Source of the DNA: Oscillospiraceae bacterium
GTDB lineage: Bacteria > Bacillota > Clostridia > Oscillospirales > Oscillospiraceae
Assembly (NCBI GenBank): GCA_018265835.1
Contig: JABLYK010000001.1
Span: forward strand, 1 to 64,000
Length of the DNA: 64,000 nucleotides
Direction of reading: 5' to 3'
Numbering within the stretch: position 1 is the first letter of the stretch; each line of letters begins with the position of its first letter. Made by a program: the position numbers and the translations under genes. The notes beneath the pieces are model-generated. The model was not told the DNA's origin and made no database searches. It worked only from the letters and a program-made list of their open reading frames with translations. Below, in pieces: positions 57,559 to 64,000 of this stretch.

Positions 57559-58497
57559 GTGGAAAACTTTCTGCTGTCGGTCAACGCGATTCTGCCGATG
57601 TTTTTGACGATGGCGGTGGGCTATCTGTCGCGGCGGCTGGGGCTTTTGAAGCGCGAGGATGTGTTTGGAATCAATAAGATCGCGTTTCGCGTGTTCCTGC
57701 CGTGCCTGCTGTTTTACAACATCTACTGCTCCGATCTCGCTTCCGCGATCCGGCCAAGGCTGATGCTCTATGCGGTGTGCGGCGTTCTGATCGTGTTTGC
57801 GTGCGCTGTGGGCTTCGTGCTGCGCACGGAAAAGGAGCCGGCGCGGCGCGGCGTCATGATTCAGGGGCTTTTCCGCAGCAACTATGTCATTATGGGTCTT
57901 CCGATCGCAAGCGCCCTGCTCGGCGATGCAAGCCTTGGCCCGGTCGCCATCCTCATCGCCGTGATCGTGCCGATCTTCAATATGCTGTCCGTGGTGGTGC
58001 TGGAGGTATTTCGCAGCGGGCGGCCCCAGCCGCTGAAGGTGCTGGTGCAGATTTTGAAAAATCCGCTCATCATCGGCTCCGTGCTTGGCATTCTTGCGCA
58101 GCTGCTGAGGGTCACGCTGCCGGGCTTTCTCGTTTCGGCGGTCAAGGGGATCGGCGGCGCGGCAACGCCGCTGCAGCTGTTTTTGCTTGGCGCGTTTTTC
58201 CGGTTTGACGGGCTGCGGCAGTATCGCCGCGAGCTGACGGCTGTCACGCTCGGAAAGCTCGTTGTGGTGCCGGCGGTGCTGTTATCCGCCGCTGCGCTGC
58301 TGGGCTTCCGGGGCGTGGAGTTCGTGTCGCTGCTCGGCATCTTTGCCTCGCCCACGGCGGTCAATTCGTTTACCATGGCGCAGCAGATGGGCGGTGACGA
58401 GGAGCTTGCGGGCGACATTGTCATTGTGACGTCTGCGGCCAGCGCGTTCACGTTCTGCGTCTGGATTTTTCTGTTCAAATCACTGGGGATCTTTTAA
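57559..58497 (+). CDS. AEC (auxin efflux carrier) family transporter
   Basis: 312 residues, about ten helices. NAILPMFLTMAVGYLSRRLG and GINKIAFRVFLPCLLFYNIY, the central FRSNYVIMGLPIASALLGDA and the terminal FASPTAVNSFTMAQQMGGDE are hallmark AEC segments. Members carry organic acids such as malate or malonate, often as exporters. GTG is chosen because GGGGGTGG precedes it and the promoter lies just upstream. Confidence 0.86.
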   Translation: MENFLLSVNAILPMFLTMAVGYLSRRLGLLKREDVFGINKIAFRVFLPCLLFYNIYCSDLASAIRPRLMLYAVCGVLIVFACAVGFVLRTEKEPARRGVMIQGLFRSNYVIMGLPIASALLGDASLGPVAILIAVIVPIFNMLSVVVLEVFRSGRPQPLKVLVQILKNPLIIGSVLGILAQLLRVTLPGFLVSAVKGIGGAATPLQLFLLGAFFRFDGLRQYRRELTAVTLGKLVVVPAVLLSAAALLGFRGVEFVSLLGIFASPTAVNSFTMAQQMGGDEELAGDIVIVTSAASAFTFCVWIFLFKSLGIF

Positions 58498-58503
58498 AAA
58501 AGA

Positions 58504-58532
58504 CAGGCCGGGAGATGTTGTCTCCCGGCCTG
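58504..58532 (+). terminator. bidirectional terminator
   Basis: A 12-bp stem CAGGCCGGGAGA/TCTCCCGGCCTG, with A's before and T's after, between convergent genes. Confidence 0.85.
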
Positions 58533-58540
58533 GTTTTTGA

Positions 58541-59980
58541 TTATCTTCTTTTCCACATTGCCGGAACGAACAGCAGCAAAATGGGGTAGATCTCCAACCG
58601 GCCCAGCAGCATCGCCAGAATGAGCACGAGCTTGGACAGCGGGGAGAAAATCGCATACGACCCCATCGGGCCGACAAGGGACAGTCCGGGACCGATGTTG
58701 GACAGGCACGCGAGCGCTGCGCTGAAATTTGTTGCGAAATCGAATCCGTCGAATGAGAGGATCAGCACGGCCAGCAGCAGCCCCAGCAGATAGATGAAAA
58801 AGAACGAGAGCACCTTGTGCACCGTATCTTGATCCACCGGCTTCCCGTCGAGCCGAACCTGCTCCACGCAGCGCGGGCGCAGCATCCGCTTGACCTCCGT
58901 GGCCGCGGATTTGAGCAGAATGATGACGCGCGACACCTTCAGACCGCCGCCGGTGCTGCCGGCGCAGCTTCCGATGAACATCAACAGCACGAGTATGGTC
59001 TGCGAATACTGCGGCCAGAGCGTGAAGTCCGCCGTGGCAAAGCCGGTCGTCGAGATGATGGATGCGACCTGAAAATAGGAGTACCGCAGCGCGGTGAAAA
59101 TGCTGCCGTACTGTCCGGTGATGTTGAGCGCGATGGTGACAACGGCGAACGCGATGATGACGAGATACCAGCGCAGCTCCTCGCTGCGCAGCGCCTCGCG
59201 GACGTCGCCGATGATGACGAGGAAGTACAGGCTGAAGTTCACGCCGAACAGGATCATGAACGTGCTGGTCACCACGTCGATGTAGGTGCTGTCGTAGTAG
59301 CCGATGCTCAGCGCGCGTGTGGAAAAGCCGCCGGTGCCCGCCGTGGCGAACGAGTGCACCAGCGCGTCGAAAAAGCTCATGCCGCCGCACAGCAGCAGGA
59401 GCGTTTCGACCACGGTCATGACGATGTAGAGCAGATACAGGATGCGCGCGGTCTTGCGGATGCGCGGCACCAGCTTGCCGACCGTCGGCCCCGGCACCTC
59501 GGCGCGCATGATGTGCATCGACCGGTTGCCGGCCATCGGCAGGATGGCCATGATGAATACCAATATGCCCATGCCGCCGATCCAGTGCGCGAACAGGCGC
59601 CAGAACTGCGCGCCGTGCGACAGCGCTTCGATGTCGGTCAGAATGCTCGCGCCCGTCGTCGTCAAACCGGAGACCATTTCGAACAGCGCGTCCAGATAAT
59701 TGGGGATCTCCCTGCCGATCACGAACGGCAGCGCTCCGAACAGCGCCATGAAAACCCATGACAGCCCAACGATCAGAAAGCCCTCGCGCGCGGTGATCGC
59801 GGCATTTCTGGCGCGCACCCGCCAGAGCACAAGCCCGACCAGCCCCGTTGCGGCGGCGGAGATCAGAAAGGGCATCGGCGTTTCGCCATAGCACAGCGCG
59901 GTGACCATCGGAAGGATCATCAGCGCGGCTTCAATGCACAGAACACGGCCAAGCACCTGCCAAACCATGCGATAATTCAT
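58541..59980 (-). CDS. trkH: TrkH family potassium uptake protein
   Basis: 479 residues with the four pore-repeat plan. Selectivity-filter-like turns are SGLTTTGASI, SFATAGTGGFSTR, SIISTTGFATADF and CLSNIGPGLSLVGPMG, each with the central Gly. It takes up K+ with a TrkA/KtrA partner, which is not encoded here. AGAGGGAAC precedes the ATG at 59980; the frame is open upstream but without a start site as good. Confidence 0.92.
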   Translation of the reverse strand: MNYRMVWQVLGRVLCIEAALMILPMVTALCYGETPMPFLISAAATGLVGLVLWRVRARNAAITAREGFLIVGLSWVFMALFGALPFVIGREIPNYLDALFEMVSGLTTTGASILTDIEALSHGAQFWRLFAHWIGGMGILVFIMAILPMAGNRSMHIMRAEVPGPTVGKLVPRIRKTARILYLLYIVMTVVETLLLLCGGMSFFDALVHSFATAGTGGFSTRALSIGYYDSTYIDVVTSTFMILFGVNFSLYFLVIIGDVREALRSEELRWYLVIIAFAVVTIALNITGQYGSIFTALRYSYFQVASIISTTGFATADFTLWPQYSQTILVLLMFIGSCAGSTGGGLKVSRVIILLKSAATEVKRMLRPRCVEQVRLDGKPVDQDTVHKVLSFFFIYLLGLLLAVLILSFDGFDFATNFSAALACLSNIGPGLSLVGPMGSYAIFSPLSKLVLILAMLLGRLEIYPILLLFVPAMWKRR

Positions 59981-60127
59981 CAATGTTCCCTCTGCTTCAT
60001 CCGGCGGCATGCCGCCGGGCATTTTCGTCCTGTCTGCCGGCCTGCGGCAGATGTCTTTTTATCTTACTACGGTTATTGCCGTTTGTGAAGTGCTTTCCGG
60101 CGCAAAAACGCAAATTTTCCAACCGGG

Positions 60128-60156
60128 TTGCATTTTCCCGCCCGGCGTGGTACACT
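60128..60156 (+). promoter_or_regulatory. promoter of the SDR gene
   Basis: TTGCAT, 17 bp, TACACT. Confidence 0.65.
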
Positions 60157-60210
60157 GACATATACTTCAAATTTCGAAACAATCGGCGCTTGCGCCGGGG
60201 GAGGTACACT

Positions 60211-60975
60211 ATGAAAATTGCAGTTGTCACCGGGGCGTCTTCCGGTATGGGGCGCGAATTTGTCTATGCGCTGGACAAGGACGAGCAGTTCGACGAGATT
60301 TGGGTCATTGCGCGCCGCACCGAGCGCCTGCAGGCACTCTCGGACAAGGTTCGCGCCAAGATTCGCCCCATCGCGCTCGACCTGCTCGACACGGCGAGCT
60401 TCACCACCTACCGCACCCTGCTCGAGCAGGAGCAGCCGGAGGTTGCGGTGCTGGTGAACGCGGCGGGCTTCGGCGTGTTCGGCCCGTTTCTGGAGCGCCC
60501 GCTCGAGCAGCAGCTCGACATCATCAACCTGAACGACCGCGCGCTCACGGCCATGAGCTACCTGACCATCCCCTATATGCACGCGGGAAGCTGCATCTAT
60601 AACATGGGCTCCATGTCCTCGTGGCAGCCGGTGCCGTATATCAACGTGTACGGCGCGTCCAAGGCGTATGTGCTCAGCTTTTCCCGCGCGCTGAACGTGG
60701 AGCTCAAGCCGCGCGGCATCCGCGTGATGGCCGTTTGCCCCGGCTGGATTACCACAGAGTTTTTCGACCACGCGGTGACGGACGACACGGTTAGTTACTT
60801 CAACCGCTACTACGGGCCGGAGGCGGTCATTGCCCAGGCGCTCAAGGACATGAAAAAGCACAAGGACGCCTCCGTCCTCGGCTTCCCGGAGCGGATGCAG
60901 GTGCGTCTGGTCAAGCTCCTGCCGGTGAAGCTCGTGATGAAAACGTGGTGCAAGCAGCAGAAGAAGCCCTACTGA
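60211..60975 (+). CDS. short-chain dehydrogenase/reductase
   Basis: 254 residues. The Rossmann signature is AVVTGASSGMGREFVYALDK; NAAGFGVFGPF and the catalytic YGASK (VYGASKAYVLSFSRALNVEL) follow, with GSMSSWQPVPYINVY supplying the Ser. The C-terminus is basic (KTWCKQQKKPY) and may sit at the membrane. Substrate unknown. GGGGGAGGT precedes the ATG. Confidence 0.88.
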   Translation: MKIAVVTGASSGMGREFVYALDKDEQFDEIWVIARRTERLQALSDKVRAKIRPIALDLLDTASFTTYRTLLEQEQPEVAVLVNAAGFGVFGPFLERPLEQQLDIINLNDRALTAMSYLTIPYMHAGSCIYNMGSMSSWQPVPYINVYGASKAYVLSFSRALNVELKPRGIRVMAVCPGWITTEFFDHAVTDDTVSYFNRYYGPEAVIAQALKDMKKHKDASVLGFPERMQVRLVKLLPVKLVMKTWCKQQKKPY

Positions 60976-60986
60976 CAAGCAGAAGA

Positions 60987-61008
60987 CCCCGGTTCATTCG
61001 AACCGGGG
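60987..61008 (+). terminator. terminator after the SDR gene
   Basis: A 9-bp stem CCCCGGTTC/GAACCGGGG with an ATTC loop, then TGTTTT; it also faces the histidine kinase end. Confidence 0.8.
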
Positions 61009-61014
61009 CCTGTT

Positions 61015-62340
61015 TTACGCTTCCAGCGGCAAAACCAGCTCTGCCGTGAAGCCGTCGGCCTCCTTATAGGTGCAGAATTCGCCGCCCAGCAGCTTCATAA
61101 TCGCCTCACACGTACGCAGGCCGATGCGGTTGCTTTCTACCTGGCCGGAAAGCGCCTTCGTCCGGTTGGCAAAGCAGACGTGCAGCGCACCGTCCTCCAC
61201 GCCGGCCATGATCGTCAGCCACTCGTTCGGATCGGCGTACTTTTGCAGGTTCGACATCAGGTTATCCACCACGCGCTTGAGCATGTGCACGTCCGTCCGC
61301 ACGCGGCACGGGGTCTGCAGCTCGACCGTGTTCACCCGAAAGCCATGGCCGCGCAGCTCCGCCGTGTACTCGCCCAAAAGCTGCTCCAGCAGAATCTGCG
61401 CGTCGTAGGTCTCCATTTGCAGATCCTGCTCCTGCCGGCCAAACACAAGGAAATAGCGGAACATCTCGCCTGTCAGATCCTTGAGCCGGTAAGCCTTGTC
61501 CAGACCGGAGCGGACATACTGCCGCAGCTCCTCCGGCAGCCGCCCCTGCTCCATTTCCAGCAGTTCCAGATAGCCGATGAGCGAGGTGAGCGGGTTGCGG
61601 ATGTCGTGCGACAGGGCGGTGATAAGGTCGCTGTTGGCCTGCCACGCCGTCTGTTCGCCGCGCGCCCGCTCGGCAATGGCGTCGCGCATGTGGTTGACGT
61701 CCTGCGCCAGCCGGGCCAGCTCGTCGCTGCCGCTTGCGGAGATCGGTTCCAGATGGGCGCCGCTGCTGACGGCGTTTACCTCGGCGGACAGCCGCGAAAT
61801 CTTCCGTGTGACGTTGTGCGTGAACAGCAGCATAATCGCAATGAACACGGTCAACGCAATGCCCAGCGCCGCCATCTGCGCCATGAAATACAGCTCGCCC
61901 TCCGAAACGTCGCACATTGCGACCTGAAACACGCCGTCCGAAAACGCCAGCGGGAAAAAGCCGTAGCCCAGATCGCTGATGTCAGCCGGCTCAATCCCCT
62001 CCAGCAGCTCCCCCGTACCCCACCGGCCGGTTTCATACGGTTCGTCGCCGTTGCGGTACACGATGACGCTGGCGTTGTCCTCTGCGCGCGCCCACGCTTC
62101 CAGCGCAGCCGCGTTGCCGGATGCAACGCCGTTTTCCGTCACGTACTGCTGCAGGCTGCGCAGATGCTCGATGTTCCGCCCGGCCACAGCTTCGTCGTTC
62201 ATGTACCAGCGGTCGATTCCGCGCTCCGCAAGCCAGTTTCCGCCGAAAAACAGCGCCACTGCCAGCACGAGTGCGGCCAGAAGCGTCAGCGTCATTTTGG
62301 CGGTCAGCGAGTTCAGCCGCTGCCTGAACCGGTTAGTCAA
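61015..62340 (-). CDS. sensor histidine kinase
   Basis: 441 residues. A first helix (TLTLLAALVLAVALFFGGNW), an extracellular loop of about 110 residues, a second helix (LGIALTVFIAIMLLFTHNVT) and a HAMP region precede the phosphoacceptor His245 in ITALSHDIRNPLTSLIGYLE. The N-box is DNLMSNLQKYADP. The usual DxGxG of the ATP lid is degenerate (FANRTK), as in VanS-like kinases. The gene overlaps the response-regulator gene by 8 bases. Confidence 0.93.
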   Translation of the reverse strand: MTNRFRQRLNSLTAKMTLTLLAALVLAVALFFGGNWLAERGIDRWYMNDEAVAGRNIEHLRSLQQYVTENGVASGNAAALEAWARAEDNASVIVYRNGDEPYETGRWGTGELLEGIEPADISDLGYGFFPLAFSDGVFQVAMCDVSEGELYFMAQMAALGIALTVFIAIMLLFTHNVTRKISRLSAEVNAVSSGAHLEPISASGSDELARLAQDVNHMRDAIAERARGEQTAWQANSDLITALSHDIRNPLTSLIGYLELLEMEQGRLPEELRQYVRSGLDKAYRLKDLTGEMFRYFLVFGRQEQDLQMETYDAQILLEQLLGEYTAELRGHGFRVNTVELQTPCRVRTDVHMLKRVVDNLMSNLQKYADPNEWLTIMAGVEDGALHVCFANRTKALSGQVESNRIGLRTCEAIMKLLGGEFCTYKEADGFTAELVLPLEA

Positions 62341-63025
62341 TTTGATACCCCTTTCCCCAAACGGTGCGGATCAGCGTCGGGTTGGCGGGGTCGTCTTCCA
62401 GCTTTTTGCGCAGCTTCAGAATGTGCACCATGACCGTGTTTGCGGACGAGGGCATGAATTTTTCGTGCCACACGTTTTCATAGAGCTTTCGCGTCGCCAC
62501 GGCCTGACCCCGGTTTTCGATCAGATATTGCAGCAGCTCGAACTCCGTTTTCGTCATCTCAATGGGCACGCCGTTTTTGCAGACGGTGCCGCGCTCGCGG
62601 CTGATCTCCAGCGCGTCAATTACGGTCGGCGCGTCGCCCTTACCCTTGTAGACCCGGTAGCGCCGCACGAGCGATTCCACGCGCAAAAACAGCTCATGGT
62701 TGGAAAACGGCTTGACCAGATAGTCGTCGCCGCCGCTGTGATAGGCGTCGCTCTTGTCACCGTCCTGCGCCTTGGCGGTCAAAAACAGCACCGGCGCCAC
62801 GGACAGCGCGCGAATTTGCTCGCACGCGTCGATGCCGTTCAGATCCGGCATCATGATGTCCATGATAATCAGGTCAAAATCCGGCTGGGTGCGCACCAGC
62901 TCCACGGCCTTCCGGCCGTTTTCCGCCTCCTCGACCGCGTAGCCGCGGGAGGTCAGCAAAATGCGCAGAATGTTGCGAATATCCGGCTCGTCGTCCACGA
63001 CGAGAATGCGGATGGGAGTTTCCAT
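62333..63025 (-). CDS. OmpR-family response regulator
   Basis: About 230 residues. The receiver has DDEPDIRNILRILLTSRG, the phosphoacceptor in LIIMDIMMPDLNGID and Lys in LFLTAKAQDG. The winged-helix domain ends MVHILKLRKKLEDDPANPTL then VWGKGYQID. With the kinase it forms a classical two-component pair; no target gene is adjacent. The start at 63025 is a little uncertain: an ATG two codons upstream has the ribosome site too close. Confidence 0.94.
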   Translation of the reverse strand: METPIRILVVDDEPDIRNILRILLTSRGYAVEEAENGRKAVELVRTQPDFDLIIMDIMMPDLNGIDACEQIRALSVAPVLFLTAKAQDGDKSDAYHSGGDDYLVKPFSNHELFLRVESLVRRYRVYKGKGDAPTVIDALEISRERGTVCKNGVPIEMTKTEFELLQYLIENRGQAVATRKLYENVWHEKFMPSSANTVMVHILKLRKKLEDDPANPTLIRTVWGKGYQID

Positions 63026-63086
63026 ATCCATGCACCCCTTTTGTGCCATCCTACCACATTCTCCGGCTGTGCGGCAGGGGGAAGCG

Positions 63087-63785
63087 TCAGTTTTCAGAAT
63101 TATTAAGGCCGCACACCGCGCCGGGCATCAGACGGAAGCGGTTTCGCTCGTACTCGATCAGGCCGTCGGCGCGCATCCGCGCCAGCTCCTTGCTCATGGC
63201 GCTGCGGTCCACGGCCAGATAGTCCGCGAGCTGCTGGCGGTTGAAGGGAATGGAAAATGTCGCGCTGTGCGCCGCACGGCTCTGCGCTGCAAGATAGGAC
63301 AGCAGCTTCTCCCGCGTCGTCCGGCGGGAGATGTGCTCCAGCTTTTCGGTCAGGCGGTAGTTCTTTCCGGCCAGCAGATGCAGCAGATTCTGTACCACGC
63401 GGCTGTGAAACGCGCACGCCGAGGGGCATACGTGCAGCACGCGCTCCACGTCGAGAAACAGCACCTGTGCAGGCGCGGCGGCCGTGGCCGTTACGCTCAG
63501 CGGCACATCGCGCAGGCAGGCGAACACCTCGGCGAAAATCCCGCCCGCGTGTACCTGCCCGACCAGCTCCCGGTTGCCGTGCGCATCCGTCCGCTCCAGA
63601 TGCACCTCGCCGGAGAGCAGCACGCCCAGCTCCGCCGTCCGATCCCCGGCGTGCAGGATCGCCTCGCCCCGCGCATAGGATGCGCGCCGCGCGGCGAGAC
63701 AGCCGAGCATCTGCGTAAGCTCCGGCTCTGCCACGCCGGCGAAGAGCGGCGTTTCCAGCAGAAGTTTCACATTTTTTTGCTCCAT
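63087..63785 (-). CDS. Crp/Fnr family transcriptional regulator
   Basis: 232 residues. The cyclic-nucleotide-binding-like domain is visible in YARGEAILHAGDRTAELGVL then LSGEVHLERTDAHGNRELVG, and the helix-turn-helix in RQQLADYLAVDRSAMSKELA. Cysteines occur near HVCPSACAF and elsewhere but not in the Fnr arrangement. In clostridia this regulator type is often next to ferredoxin and hybrid-cluster-protein genes, as here. AAGGAGCG precedes the ATG at 63785. Confidence 0.9.
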   Translation of the reverse strand: MEQKNVKLLLETPLFAGVAEPELTQMLGCLAARRASYARGEAILHAGDRTAELGVLLSGEVHLERTDAHGNRELVGQVHAGGIFAEVFACLRDVPLSVTATAAAPAQVLFLDVERVLHVCPSACAFHSRVVQNLLHLLAGKNYRLTEKLEHISRRTTREKLLSYLAAQSRAAHSATFSIPFNRQQLADYLAVDRSAMSKELARMRADGLIEYERNRFRLMPGAVCGLNNSEN

Positions 63786-63870
63786 TTTGCGCTCCTTGTG
63801 GTAAATGACACAGATTTTCCGCATTTATCGTAGTATATTAGCGCCAGAAACACAAGAGGAGGATGAAAAA

Positions 63871-64000
63871 ATGCTGCGGAAAATCATTAAAATCGACGCC
63901 GACCGCTGCAACGGCTGCGGCCTGTGCGCCAGCGCCTGCCACGAGGGCGCCATTGATATTGTGGACGGAAAGGCCAGACTCATGCGCGAGCATTTCTGCG
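63871..64000 (+). CDS. 4Fe-4S ferredoxin-type protein (N-terminal fragment)
   Basis: The gene runs off the right edge; 43 codons are present. CNGCGLCASACHEGAIDIVD supplies a complete CxxCxxCxxxC cluster site, followed by ARLMREHFC, where a second cluster motif usually starts. The gene is divergent from the Crp/Fnr regulator, a pairing often seen with hcp (hybrid cluster protein), which may lie just beyond the window. GAGGAGG precedes the start. Confidence 0.88.
   Translation, partial: MLRKIIKIDADRCNGCGLCASACHEGAIDIVDGKARLMREHFC

Overview
The window looks like the replication-origin region of a high-GC, low-TAG Firmicute, most likely a gut-type clostridium of the Oscillospiraceae/Ruminococcaceae kind. 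The reasons are the gyrB-remB-recF-yaaA-dnaN-dnaA order, Gram-positive sigma-A promoters with 17-bp spacers, GGAGG ribosome sites, an archaeal-type ProS, a SipW/SLH surface cluster, a class I.5 lipase and GC-rich intergenic repeats. No rRNA or tRNA gene was seen. The assignment is inference from gene content.

Layout. 0-4.4 kb: the origin operon on the minus strand (gyrB fragment, remB-like, recF, yaaA, dnaN, dnaA), with degenerate DnaA boxes around dnaA. 4.5-9.4 kb: mfd and a foldase-like lipoprotein leave in the other direction. 9.4-23.3 kb: accessory metabolism and regulators. These are two TetR regulators, amidohydrolases, a CyuA-like desulfidase, a DUF2156 protein, PNPOx and GNAT proteins, an acyl-ACP thioesterase, truA, an EamA exporter and small membrane proteins. 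23.3-32.9 kb: a DUF1643 gene, then a complete histidine operon yerC-hisZ-G-D-C-B-H-A-F-IE-K. Nearly every junction in it is an ATGA overlap; a dispersed repeat sits between hisF and hisIE. 32.9-37.1 kb: a tocopherol-cyclase-like gene and an ABC uptake operon headed by a Phe/Tyr-rich leader peptide with a terminator hairpin. 37.3-40.6 kb: a lipase, then a phasin-like/UbiB pair. 40.7-47.0 kb: a SipW-type signal peptidase followed by six secreted proteins (four small TasA/camelysin-like or related, one VWA, one SLH). 47-54.4 kb: a lipoprotein, DegV, DJ-1, ACT protein, DUF606 exporter, a repeat-rich HAAS-like membrane protein, proS and an amber-interrupted gene. 54.5-55.2 kb: an XRE regulator and a small type I toxin-antitoxin-like locus. 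55.3-64 kb: lipoprotein-ruvX-folC, an AEC transporter, trkH, an SDR, a two-component system, a Crp regulator and the start of a ferredoxin gene.

How it works together. The right-hand genes are mostly housekeeping or self-contained operons. Three pieces carry most of the novelty: the leader-peptide attenuator in front of the substrate-binding protein (uptake apparently tuned by Phe/Tyr supply), the SipW surface-protein cluster (a dedicated peptidase, paralogous short exported proteins and a wall anchor), and the convergent sense/antisense locus at about 55 kb. Two genes (near 9.75 and 54.38 kb) are broken only by in-frame TAG codons, in a window where TAG is almost never used as a stop. Three families of intergenic repeats recur between genes.
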